A DNA stretch of 64,000 nucleotides, taken from contig CM046294.1 of the NCBI GenBank assembly GCA_025267735.1, positions 40,051,570 to 40,115,569 of the forward strand, given 5' to 3'. This DNA is from Mactra quadrangularis (taxonomy: Eukaryota > Mollusca > Bivalvia > Venerida > Mactridae). A program made the translations under genes and the position numbers. Shown here piece by piece: positions 37,304 through 48,869 of the stretch (position 1 is the first letter of the stretch; every line of letters starts with the position of its first letter). The notes beneath the pieces were generated by a model. The model was given only the letters and a program-made list of their open reading frames with translations, did no database searches and was not told the origin of the DNA.

Positions 37304-40300
37304 AAAAATAAACTAATAAAATGTCACCAAAAAATCCTTCAAAGATCTAATCACTGAAACTGTTATTGATGATATAGAAGAAACTGATATAACTAAATAT
37401 ATAAACTTATTAAAAGATAAAATAGTTATTAATCAATTTCCTTTGAAAATAAAAATAATAATAACAAGTGAATTTTCAACGCCTATGTCATTTGATATAA
37501 TAGAAAGTCATTACTCTCATCCTATTCAAATTATCCTAACACAAAATAATATACAAACATTCTATGAAACTTTAATACATAAATTTGAAGCTTGGATAGA
37601 TAAATTTCAAGAAAGAGGATCTGGTTTTGTTTTCATGAATATTAAGATGGTATTAGTAAAACAGTATAAATATGATTATCAGAAAGCTTCATTTTATATT
37701 CCTCTTCAATTCAAATCAATTAATATAATAAATGTACAAAATAAAGATGATAATAAATGCTTCTTATGGTCTATATTATCAAAGTTATATCCCGCTAATA
37801 AAGACAAACACAGAGTATCTAAATATAAAGCATATGAAAATAAAATTAACATGAAAGGAATTGAATATCCTGTACCAATAAAAGATATCTCAAAAGTAGA
37901 GAAACAAAATAATCTAAGTATAAATGTATTTGCGTTAGAGGACCAAACAAATAAAGAATCTTTATATCCAGTTAATGTTTCAAACGTAGAAAGTGAAAAT
38001 GTAGTTGATCTCTTATATATTGAAAGCAACGAAAATACCCATTACTGTTTAATCAAAGATTTAGATAGTTTTAGATATGATAAGAATAAGCATAAATCAT
38101 TTACATGTAGAAATTGTTTACAAGGATTTCAAAGAGAAGAAACATTAAAAAAAACATAGAGAAATATGTTTTGATAATGAACATTGTAAAATCATAATGC
38201 CTAAACCAGGAAAAAATATTCTTAAATTTGAAAATTATCATTTTAAAAACAAACTACCACTTGTTATCTATTCTGATTTCGAATCAAATAATATTCTGTT
38301 ATCCACCTAACAACCAAATCCAGATACATCATATATAAACCCAATACGTAAACAAAAAGTTAATAGTTATGGTATATACGTTCATTCAGAATATCCAGAC
38401 ATATATAAACCACAATACTTTTCTTATGTTGGTGATGATGCAGTAGAAAAATATATAGAAAAAGTAATAAAGATATTTAAAGAAATAAATTATAAGATAT
38501 ACCTTAATGAAAAGAAAAAAAAATATTAAATAAATATGAATTTCAAGAAGCAACAGAATGTTATATTTGAGGAGAAGAATTTGTGGAAATAGAAAGTGAT
38601 GAAGAAAATGAATCATTTCATTCTGAAAAATATAATAAAGTAAGAGAACATAATCATCTTTCAGGTAAATATAGAGGAGCAGCGTGTCAAACATGTAATA
38701 CAAAAGAAGGCAAAGCAACAAAATTAATACCTGTGTTCTTTCATAATGGATCAAATTATGATTTCCACTTTTTAATTGAAGAACTAATGAAATATGAAGA
38801 CAAATATAATAAAGAAAAACTCCTTTCTAAAAACTCAGAAACATATATTTCTATAGAATATGGTTCAAATCATAAAAAAATTAAGATTCCTAGACTCATA
38901 TAGATTTATGTTAAAAGGCTTATCAGATATTGCTAAATCAATGGATGAGTTTCCTATTTTAGAAAAAGAGTTTGATGGAAATATTACTCTACTAAAACAA
39001 AAAGGATTCTATCCATATGAATATGTAGATTCTATAAAGAAATTAAAAGATAAGAAATTGCCCGATATTAAGGAGTTTTATTCCACATTAACCCAAAAAA
39101 ACTATTACAGATAAAGAGTATGAACATGCTCAGCAAGTTTGGGAACATTATAATTGTAAAACTTTGAAAGATTATCATAATTTATATCTTAAAACAGATG
39201 TTCTTATTTTAGCAAATGCATTTGAAAAATTTAGAAAATTCTTTTTAAAACATCGTAATATTGATCCTGCATATTGCAATTCTGCACCAGGATTGACATG
39301 GCAATGTGGTTTAAAATATACTAAAGTAGAATTAGAATTATTAACCGATGTTGATATGTTGCAAATGTTTGAAAAAGGAATAAGAGGTGGATTCTCTGGT
39401 GTTCTAGGTCCAAGACATGTAAAAGCATTTAATAAATATACTCCTAACTATCATGATAATGGAAATAGAATATTAGATTCACATGAAATGAAAGAATGTT
39501 TAGAAATATTAAAGAATGGAGGAAACTTAAATGATTACTTATTAGAAAAATATTTATTATATCTTGACGCAAATAATTTATATGGTTGGGCAATGTCACA
39601 GAAATTACCAGCTAAAGATTTTAAATGGGAACAGGATCTTGATTATTATAGACATATACCAAAAGGAAGAGGATGTTTAATTGAATGTGACTTAAAGTAT
39701 ACAAACGAATGTAAAAAGAAAACATGTAAATATCCTTTAGCACCAGAGAGGATGAAAACAAATAAAGAAGATTTATCTGATTATCAATTAAATTTATTAG
39801 GAGATAAAACATTAGGTAAAGAAGAAAAACTATTTCTAACTTTATATGATAAAAAGAAATACATTGTTCATCATAGTATTTTAAAATAATACATTAAACT
39901 AGGATTACAGGTAACAAAAGTTCATAGAATAATTTCTTGTAAAGAATCAGATTGGTTAGCAAAGTATATTAATTTTAATACTGAGCAAAGAAAAAAAGCA
40001 AAATCTGATTTTGAAAAAGATCTTTGGAAACTGATGACCAACAGTTTCTATGGAAAGACACTAGAAAATATTAGAGGAAGAAATGAAATTATATTATCTA
40101 TTAATAGGGAAGAAGTAAAGAAATATATAAACAAACCAAACTTTAAAGACTCAATAATATTTAATGATAACTTTGTTGCAATTGAAAATAATGTTACTTC
40201 TATTAAATTTAATAAACATATTTATTTAGGACAAGCTATATTAGATTACTGAAAACAATTAATGTACAGCTTCTATTATAATGTTGTTAATAAACTATGG

Positions 40301-40384
40301 GAAAATAATGAATTAGTTGCTTCCGACTCGGTCTCTGGTGATAATCCAATTATTCTTAAATACAATAATAAAATATATACTAAG

Positions 40385-41040
40385 TGTCAAGATTTTCGGT
40401 GTAGAAACTTTAACAAGCTATTTGTGTGAGTATATTATGACTATCTTTCTGAGGTCTTTGCTAGGTCAGCCTTTTTATAAGGTCTGCCTATAAGAAAGGT
40501 CTGCCAAAGAAGGTCCGCTTCACCGAAGAATGTCCGCTTCACCAAAGAATGTCCTCTTCACCAAAGAAGGTCCTCTTCACCAAAGAAGGTCCTCTTCACC
40601 AAGGAAGGTCCACTTCAACAAAGAAGTTCTGCTTCACCAAAGGTCTGCCTACACCAAAGTCTGCCTCCACCAAAAAGGTCTGCCTACACCAAAGGTCTGC
40701 TTACACCAAAAAGGTCTGCCTACACAAAAGGTCTGCCTACACCAAAGGTCTGCCTACACTAAAGGTCTGCCTACACCAAAAAGGTCTGCCACCTATTATA
40801 TCGGAAGCAAGTCTACTTCGTTAGACTTGCTTCACTTTTGACATCGAGAGATCTATTCTCCGAACTGACTTTTTTTCCACTCCGCTTTATTAACAAAAAA
40901 ACATACATATATATATACAAAGCGCGAACCGGTGAGAAGACACCAGTGTTGACGTCACGTCATAGCAACGTCAAAACATAATAATAAGATGGCGTTAAAA
41001 TTGGTGTTTCTTTTCATACATAAAAATGGTTATTTTGACA
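40385..41040 (-). repeat. 3' LTR of the Gypsy element (656 bp)
   Basis: Matches the other LTR at 45,466-46,334 apart from a shorter internal minisatellite. Words ACTTCACCAAAGAAGGTCC and GTCTGCCTACACCAAA repeat at 40,500-40,795; frames through them are by-products. Point differences are few (for example TTTTCGG/TTATCGG near the edge, CCAGTG/CCATTG, TTGGTG/TTTGTG). Confidence 0.93.
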
Positions 41041-41055
41041 ATTGTCCCCTCCTAA
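41041..41055 (-). promoter_or_regulatory. Polypurine tract
   Basis: Directly abutting the 3' LTR; on the coding strand it reads AGGAGGGGACAAT. Position and purine run fit the plus-strand primer site of LTR retrotransposons. Confidence 0.65.
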
Positions 41056-41098
41056 AGGAAGTATTTATACTTCCAAAAATATAAAAAATAAACATTGT

Positions 41099-44000
41099 CT
41101 ATTCGTCTTGATACTGTCGACTCAAATAATCACCAAACAGATTGTCTGTTCCTTTAATAGCTTCAATTCTGAATTGACATGATTGTAGGAATAACGCCCA
41201 TCTTACTAATCTTCCATTGTCTGGTGTGCTCTTCTGGATATACGATAGTGAACTATGATCTGTTTGTATTACAAATTCTTTCCCGTACAAGTACTTTTGG
41301 AATCGCTTTATTCCAAAGATGATGGCTAAACATTCTCTCTCGCCGACTGAATAATTCTTCTCACGAGGTAGTAACTTCTTACTTGCATAAGCAATAGGAA
41401 ATAAACAGCCATCGAATCTCTGAAGTAAGGCTGCTCCAATTCCACAGTTACTTGCATCCGTCTGCAGAATAAATTCTTTCGTGAAATCTGGCAGATGTAA
41501 TATTGGACTTCTAACTAACTGTTCTTTCAAATGATTAAATGCTTGATCTTGATCATCTCCCCATTGAACATAATTAGAACGACCTTTCTTTGTAAGATCT
41601 GTCAACGGAGCTGCAATTTCAGCGAAGGATGGAATAAATCTTCGGTAATACCCAGCTAGTCATAAAAAAGCTCGGACTTGTCTCTTGGTTCTCGGCACTT
41701 CTGCTTCTTTGATCTTTATCAATTTCTCTTCTTCCATCTGCATAAGTCCATTACCAACTGTATGCCCAGTAAAACCAATATTGTTGAATCCAATATAACA
41801 TTTGGATGGCTTTACCGTGAGCTTTGCTTCTTTAAGTCTTCTAAATAGATCTCTCAACATCAATACATGTAAATACCATGTTTCTGTGTGTCCTATCATG
41901 TCATCAACATAGTTGTCCACATATTTGCACCCTTTAAGTAATTTGCGCATCATCCTATTAAAAGTTGCTCCTGAATTGACCATACCAAAAGGCATTTTCT
42001 TAAATTGATAAGTGCCTCGGTCAGTGGAAAAAGCTGTAAATCTTCTGCCTCGGTCTGCCACAGGAATCTGCCAATAACCTTTACATAAATCGATTTTTGT
42101 AAAGAACTTGTCATTGGTCAACTTTGCCATTATGTCGTCAACACTTGCCATTGGTTCGGTGTCAAACTTGGTGATACCATTTAGTCTTCTGAAATCAATA
42201 CAGAATCGATTACTTCCATCTTTCTTTTTAATGATTACCACTGGTGCGTTGTACTCTGAAATCGAAGGTTCAATCACGCCAGCTTCCAACATATTATGAA
42301 CTTCATTTTCAACATCTTGTCTCTTAGCATAAGGAATTGGATATTGCTTTACTCTTACAGGGGTCTCATCAGTCAACTCTACATGGTGCTCTATTAATGG
42401 AGTTGTACCAGGTTTTTCAGAGAACACTTCACTAAATTCTTTCAGTATGTCTTGGACTTGCTTCTTCTGATCTTTCGTTAGTTTTTCACTAATCTGAACG
42501 TGTCTGTAGGTCTGCTCACTGGAGTACTCTGGAAATTCTAACGGACTTGCATCATCTACTGCTCCATCAATACCATCATTTACTTCATCTATAACTGCTA
42601 CACTTGCTGCAATGGCTTTTGGGCGCTACTCATACTTCTTCAGTAAGTTTATGTGGAATGTCTTCTGCTTATTTCTGACTTGGATCTTGTAATCAAACTG
42701 ATTAATCACTTCAACAACATCAAAGGGTCCTTTCCACTGTAATATCATCTTGTTTCTATCTGTAGGCAGCAGCAGAAGAACTTTATCTCCGACCTTTAAT
42801 ACACGTTTACGTGCTCTCTTGTCGTAATGATGCTTGTATATTCTCTGAGACTTCATGATACTTTCTCTGGCTATTTTGCAAGTTTCTTCTAATCTTTGTT
42901 ACAAATTGAAAACATACATGTATGTATTCTGGAGTTCTGGATCTTCTCTCTTTGTCCAAATATCTTTCAATATTTGCATTGGTCCTTTAACTGTTCTTCC
43001 ATACAACAGTTCGAATAGAGCAAACCCCGTGCTAGCTTGTGGCACTTCTCGATATGCAAATAGTACAGATGGTAAATATCGATCCCAGTCGTTTGGTCGT
43101 TCTTGACACATTTTCTTCAGCATACTTTTAAGCACTCCATTCATCCGCTCACACAGTCCGTTGCATTTTGGATTGTATGGTGTTGTGAATAGTTGTTTGA
43201 CAGATATCAACCGGCAAATTTCTTTCATTACATCGGCAGTAAATTGACTTCCTCTGTCACTCAGCACTTCTGTTGGAAATCCTACTCTGGAATAAATTTC
43301 AAGCAGTGCTTCTGCAATTCTCTCTGTCTCTATCTTTGCTAGAGGAACTGCTTCTGGATAACGTGTAGCAAAATCCACAACAGTTAAGATATATCTATTG
43401 CCCCTGTCAGATATTGGAACTATTGGACCTATTAGGTCAACAGCAACTCTGCGAAACGGCTCGTCGATCACCGGCATGTCACCTAGTTGGACTTTCTTTA
43501 TTCTACCTTTCGGAATAGTTTTCTGGCAAATGTCGCAAGATCGGCAAAACCGTGCGATATCACTTGTGATTCCTGGCCAGTGAAAACTTGTAATAACTCT
43601 GTCTTCCGTCTTCTTTGCAGATAGATGACCTCCTACAATTGATTCATGTGCCAATTCCATCACTCTTTTCCTATGGTCTGCAGGTACAACAATCTGCCTT
43701 ACTTCATCACCATTCTTCTGAGTAAATATTCTCATCAGCACTCCGTTGTCTACTGCATATTTGTACGATGCCCCTGACTTGGTCTTGAACTCATCTTCCT
43801 TGTCTACCAATTCATGTATCTTCACTATAGACTTGTCATTCTTTTGGCACTCCTTTAATTTCTCAATATCCACTTCTTTCTTGCATGAAGGAACGGGAAC
43901 ACAGAGGGCTTTTATAGGCTCTTTGGCCTTCTTGCTTTGAGCTCTGGTCATCGTGGCTGCTGCTACAGTGTTTCCTTGAGATATTTTCCATTCTGGATCA

Positions 44001-45424
44001 GGCTTGTCTCTTACTCATGAAACATTGCCTATCACTAAGTCGCAAATTAATGACTTAGGAACCATGGCCTCTATTTCTCCAGAGAAATATGGTGTATCCA
44101 CTACAATCTTTGCAACTGGCACTACCTTTGCTTCGCCGTCAATAGTTATCATCACTATTTCTTTACCAGTAAATTCTTCATCTTTAACAAACTGTCTCCT
44201 TACTGCCGCTAACTCACATCCCGTGTCTCTCAAGACTTTAACTGAATGTGTTCCTACACACCCTGTATTAACTTCTAAATTTCTATCTTCTCCTAGAATG
44301 TCCACCGTGCATGCTCCAGCTAAAATTGGAACTGATTCCCCATTGGCTAGCTTTAATTTACCTTCCTCCGTATTCTTATCTAAGACACTGAGGTCTGCCT
44401 TTGCACATACAGCAGCTACTTTATGATCATTTGTAGTATTAGCTGACGTTAACTGTCGACAGTCTCTTGCAATATGTCCAGATCTATTGCAAATGAAACA
44501 CGTCTTGACTGGCTTCTGATCGTTCCATCTGCAGTATTTGGCCAAGTGACCTGTCTGTTTACAGTTATAGCATGTCTTTAATCTTGTGTCTCTTGCATCG
44601 TCGTTTCTATCCTTGCTATTCACTAGTGATCCACCATTATTATTTCTTTGTACTGACGGTCCTTTTTGGATCAATGATGCGGTCCCATTGTGTGCTTCGA
44701 TGTACTGTTCTGCAATACGGGTTAATTCCTCTATAGAAGAGGGCACCCTTTCTTTCAGGAATATCGCCAGCTCTGTCGAACATCCTTCAATGAATTGTTC
44801 TTTAATTAGCATCTCAGTTATTCCTTGGTAAGACTTTTCAACTCCAGCAAGGTCTGCCCATCTTGAAAAATATCTTCTAAGTCTTTCAATAAATTGAAAC
44901 ACCGACTCGCCTGGCAAAGGTTTGCTTTGACGGAACTTCATTCTGAAACCTTCCTCCGTCAGTTGATATCTTTTTAGAATGGCATTTTTCAAAGCATCAT
45001 AATCGTTCGCTTCTTCATTGGACATACTTATGAACACATCCAATGCTTTTCCAGATAACAATGAGCTCAAACTCATGGCCCAGCTTTCCTTTTGCCAATT
45101 TTGAGTCTTAGCAAACCTCTCAAACCGCTCTAAGTAAGCGTCAATGCTATCATTCACGTCATCGAACTTTGGAATCTTCGGACGTAGGACATCATTACTC
45201 TCGCCATTGGCCCTTTTGTTGGACTTTATGCGTTCAATTTCTAAGTCCTTCTCCTTCATCTTTAGCTCAAAACTCATCTCCATTTGCCTTCTTTCTTCAT
45301 CTCTTCTTCTAACTCTGTCCTCTCTTGCTATGTATTCGCCTTCTTTTTCTTTCACGAATGCCAGCAGATCTCCCCCTGTCAAGCCTAATATTTCACCCAA
45401 TCTCAACCATTCGTCATAATACAT
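41099..45424 (-). pseudogene. gag-pol polyprotein (SCAN-like gag, PR, INT, RT, RNase H) with four in-frame stops
   Basis: One continuous frame of 1,441 codons. Residues 1-75: charged coiled-coil region. About 80-250: capsid region with GESVFQFIERLRRYFSRW and MLIKEQFIEGCSTELAIFL, resembling SCAN. About 283 and 305: CCHC knuckles CYNCKQTGHLAKYC and CFICNRSGHIARDC. About 397: protease LRDTGCE. Integrase with GGHLSAKKTEDRV...CRSCDICQ zinc site and VDLIGPI, SDRGSQF, NGLCERMNG. Reverse transcriptase KMPFGMVNSGATF and CKYVDNYVDDMIG. RNase H ILQTDASNCGIGAALLQ. Premature stops are TGA (44,015-44,017), TAA (42,899-42,901), TAG (42,626-42,628) and TGA (41,660-41,662). No frameshift separates domains, so decay is by substitutions only. 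Confidence 0.94.
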
Positions 45425-45445
45425 CTTGCTATAGCTTGCTAAAGT

Positions 45446-45463
45446 ATCCCGGACGAGTCCCCA
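45446..45463 (-). promoter_or_regulatory. Primer-binding site, tRNA-Pro-like
   Basis: The coding strand reads TGGGGACTCGTCCGGGAT two bases after the 5' LTR. From memory, the tRNA-Pro primer site of murine leukaemia-type viruses differs from this at one position. Use of tRNA-Pro is therefore likely, pending comparison with the host's tRNA-Pro genes. Confidence 0.7.
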
Positions 45464-45465
45464 AT

Positions 45466-46334
45466 TGTCAAGATTATCGGTGTAGATACTTTAACAAGCT
45501 ATTTGTGTGAGTATATTATGACTATCTTTCTGAGGTCTTTGCTAGGTCAGCCTTTTTATAAGGTCTGCCTATAAGAAAGGTCTGCTTCACCAAAGAAGGT
45601 CCGCTTCACCGAAGAATGTCCGCTTCACCAAAGAATGTCCTCTTCACCAAAGAAGGTCCTCTTCACCAAAGAAGGTCCGCTTCACCAAAGAAGGTCCTCT
45701 TCACCAAAGAAAGTCCACTTCACCAAAGAAGGTCCTCTTCACCAAGAAAGTCCACTTCACCAAAGAAGGTCCGCTTCACCAAAGAAGGTCCTCTTCACCA
45801 AAGAAAGTCCACTTCACCAAAGAAGGTCTGCTTCACCAAAGAAGGTCCTCTTCACCAAAGAAAGTCCACTTCACCAAAGAAGGTCCTCTTCACCAAGGAA
45901 GGTCCACTTCAACAAAGAAGTTCTGCTTCACCAAAGGTCTGCCTACACCAAAGTCTGCCTCCACCAAAAAGGTCTGCCTACACCAAAGGTCTGCTTACAC
46001 CAAAAAGGTCTGCCTACACAAAAGGTCTGCCTGCACCAAAGGTCTGCCTACACTAAAGGTCTGCCTACACCAAAAAGGTCTGCCCCCTATTATATCGGAA
46101 GCAAGTCTACTTCGTTAGACTTGCTTCACTTTTGACATCGAGAGATCTATTCTCCGAACTGACTTTTTTTCCACTCCGCTTTATTAACAAAAAAACATAC
46201 ATATATATATACAAAGCGCGAACCGGTGAGAAGACACCATTGTTGACGTCACGTCATAGCAACGTCAAAACATAATAATAAGATGGCGTTAAAATTTGTG
46301 TTTCTTTTCATACATAAAAATGGTTATTTTGACA
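45466..46334 (-). repeat. 5' LTR of the Gypsy element (869 bp)
   Basis: Longer than its partner by 213 bp, all in the TCACCAAAGAAGGTCC minisatellite (45,580-45,910 here). LTRs are identical at insertion, so unit gain here or loss in the other copy happened afterwards. Both LTRs contain CGAGAGATCTATTCTCCGAA and end in GGTTATTTTGACA. Confidence 0.93.
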
Positions 46335-46620
46335 CTAAGCAAAAGTTATAACGGAAATAGGTACAAAAACGTAAATATTTTCGAAAGTTTTAATGAAAAT
46401 GATGTGAAATTTAATATGATAATAAAACAATAATTTGTCATGAGTATTGAATAGTAAAACAATATGTGTAGGTTTTTGGAAAGAAAATGTTCACAGAATC
46501 AAAAGCCAAGTACGAGAAAAAAAGTCAACAAGATTTGATAATGAGTGTGTGTCTAATTTTAATTCACGTCTGCTAAAATCCTGAGTCTTTAAGACCCAAA
46601 TAGGACGTCGTAAAAACGTA

Positions 46621-46985
46621 GTGGGATGCTTGTCCATTCCTCATGTAAAGCAACGTTTAGTTCCTGTATCGTCACATACTGTTCAAGACGTTGACGCATG
46701 CATCTGTCAAACACGTCCCAAAGACGTTCTATTGGATCTTTTTCAAGTGAAAATGACGACAAATCTAAATTCTCAATGTAATAAGTCCTGCGAAATTGAA
46801 TTGTTGCCCAGGCGGAATGTTGTCTGGCGTTATCTTGTTAGAGAAAAAGACATGGGCGCCCGATAGCGTATTTAACAGCGACGTTATTAGAATTTTCACC
46901 GTCACCTGTAGCGTTGGGCGTTGTGGGTCCCATTTATCACTAAAAAAACCTAGATTGGCAGAATGGACAATATTACTACACAATT
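46621..46985 (-). pseudogene. Tc1-like transposase, C-terminal remnant
   Basis: The minus strand encodes DNARQHSAW, containing the second catalytic Asp, and 34 residues later the catalytic Glu in KDPIERLWDVF, i.e. the DD34E spacing of Tc1 transposases. VTIQELNVALHEEWTSIP follows, the usual C-terminal tail. Upstream, GFFSDKWDP and GAHVFFS are in another frame, so there is at least one frameshift. The N-terminal DNA-binding half is not recognised, so the element is non-autonomous. Confidence 0.8.
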
Positions 46986-47034
46986 AACTGTTTGAATAAA
47001 TTTGCTCCATGATCTGTAGCCTGCTAAATAACCC

Positions 47035-47200
47035 CGAACGATCCGCAACGTTCCGTTACGTCACGGTCGGAACAACTTAACCCAAAGACAACTCAACCCG
47101 AGAAAACTCAACTCCCAACTAACGGACTGAGTTGTCACAACTTTTAGGTGAGTTATCCACGGGTTGAGTTGTCTTCGGGTTGAATTTCCCCGTATCCGAA
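47035..47200. repeat. Palindromic insert inside the Tc1-like element
   Basis: GACAACTCAACCCGAGAAAA and GGGTTGAGTTGTC are complementary across about 90 bp, with further GAGTTGT / ACAACTT words between and a CCGTTACG...CCGAACG edge. This foldback replaces part of the expected transposase N-terminus and may be a small element nested one level deeper. Confidence 0.5.
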
Positions 47201-48869
47201 CGTTAACTAACAGTAGTTACTGAACACGCTGGTGGTAATTGTTAATAGGGAATCTGTCAAACGGCTTATCCTCGGTTTTCAATGCTCAATATTGGCATAT
47301 TTACTGACTTGTTTCCAAGATGACAAGTGCTACAATGTCACGCAGTCTCTAGAGTTCTCAGCAAACTTTATTTGTTTGTGTACACACTAACGTGCTGCGC
47401 AGGAGTCGTGAAACTCGGTAAAAAGGATTTACCGATGCTGTTCACCCAAGCGTGACCGCACAAGAAATTTTAACACACCATCATGTGTAAACATACCGAG
47501 AGACTTAATGATGGCATATATACCAATGTATGATATAAAATAAAAAAGTATGTAAAGAAAATTACCGTTTGCGTTATAACTTTTGCTTAGTATATATTGA
47601 TAAAATAGAAGACATTGCTGATAGATATGAAGAACTTTTTACTACAGACCGGATGATTTAGAAGTTTGGACAAGTAATGGGTTTTCTAAATTAAAATCTG
47701 TAATTAAACATGAAACAGAAAAAGAAATGTTTAGAGTTGTTACTCCACAAGGATTTGTAGATGTTACAGAGGATCATTCTTTACTTAATGAAAATAATGA
47801 ACTTGTTAAACCAAAAGATTTAACATTAAATACTAATCTTCTTTTTAATAATAGTTATAAAGAAGCAGCGGATCCTCCTATGAGAAAAGAATTTCTAAAA
47901 TTAGAACCAACAACAATAGAAGAGAAAAAAAGCTTTTATTGAAGGGTTATTTTTAGCAGATGGAACCAGCGGAGTTTATCAAACAAAATGGGGTATAAAA
48001 TATTCTTGGAATCTAAGTAATCAAGATTTAGATCTTCTAAATAAATGTTTAGAGTATTGTAAGGAAGTGTATCCAACTGATTTTAAAATAATTGATTGTA
48101 TGAAATCATCAGCTATTTATAGAGTAATTCCAAAAGGAAATATTAAAGTAATGGCAACAAAATTTGAAAAGTTTTATACTGACAAAAAAGAAAAATATAT
48201 TCCTATATTAAATTCTTAATAAAGATTACAATTATAGATTATTCTTCTTTAGAGGATTTTATCAAGGAGATGGTTGTAAGAAAGTATTTTCATTTTCAAA
48301 AAAATCAAAGATTACATTTTCATGTTTACACTACCTTATAACAAGTCTAGGATATAATTGTAATATTAATACAAGATTAGATAAAACGAATATATTTTCA
48401 TTAACTATAACATTGAAAGAACAGATTGCGCAAGTAAAAAAGATAACACCTCTAGGTAAAGAAAAAAAAATCGTATATGATTTGTCAACAGAAACTGGAA
48501 ACTTCAATTGTGGATTTCCTTTAATTGTAAAAAACACTGATTCAATATTCTTAAGTATTAAAACTAAAGATATTTATGAAGATATGAACAATTATGAATG
48601 AAATAGTTTTTTTAAGAAGTAAAGCATATTCTTTTACATTGACAGATTTAAGTGAAGAAAAAAATTTAAAAGGAATTGGAAAAACAACGATAAAGAAAAG
48701 TATTAAATTCGAAGATTATAAAGATTGTCTATTTAACAGTAAAACTAAAATGAATAAAATATATACACTAAACTCTAATAAACATGAAATGTTTGTTAAT
48801 GAAATAAATAAAATAAGTATGTCTCCCTTTGATGATAAGAGATATATCTTAGATAATGGAATAGAAACT

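Larger units (their letters stand above)
40385..46334 (-). mobile_element. Ty3/Gypsy LTR retrotransposon, Gmr1-type gene order
   Basis: 5,950 bp, coding on the minus strand, flanked by a 5-bp duplication CTAAG (40,380-40,384 and 46,335-46,339) that is itself the tip of the Tc1-like element. LTRs start and end TGTCAA...TTGACA. Internal order is primer site, gag, protease, integrase, reverse transcriptase, RNase H, polypurine tract. Integrase ahead of reverse transcriptase is the Ty1/copia order and within Ty3/Gypsy is known for the Gmr1 clade. The two LTRs differ at few bases outside the minisatellite, so insertion was recent relative to the Polinton. Confidence 0.94.
40380..47590. mobile_element. 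Tc1-like DD34E transposon inside the intein (split by LTR element)
   Basis: Perfect 19-bp inverted ends, CTAAGCAAAAGTTATAACG at the left (first five bases at 40,380-40,384, the rest resuming at 46,340) and its complement ending at 47,590. TA flanks both ends (40,378-40,379 and 47,591-47,592), the Tc1/mariner target duplication. Without the nested retrotransposon it is 1,256 bp. A degenerate transposase end lies on the minus strand. Removing element and duplicate TA restores the intein's phase across the site, confirming the ends. Confidence 0.88.
40328..48535 (+). pseudogene. PolB intein with LAGLIDADG homing endonuclease (split by transposons)
   Basis: Self-splicing protein element inside polymerase motif C (pol-c-type site). 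The N-terminal splicing block is SVSGDNPII (first residue Ser, 40,328). Block B is VTEDHSLL (about 47,762). Endonuclease motifs are IEGLFLADGTSG (about 47,943) and FFRGFYQGDGC (about 48,245). The C-terminal block is KIVYDLSTETGNFNCGF then IVKN, ending in Asn at 48,535, with Thr of the host motif TDS as +1 residue. The penultimate residue is Lys rather than the usual His. Without the guests it is about 995 bp, or 330 residues, the size of a full intein. Frameshifts near 47,637 and 47,938 and a stop near 48,218 show it is dead. Confidence 0.88.

Noticed and set aside
40500..40841. Open frames of about 100 codons with Ser-Pro-Lys-Lys-Val repeats (also at 45,616-46,135)
   Set aside because: They are translations of the LTR minisatellite in several frames at once; not genes.
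44015..44017. Programmed stop-codon readthrough in the Gypsy element
   Set aside because: Three more stops of all types occur downstream in domain cores; decay explains all four. Kept only as a checkable alternative.
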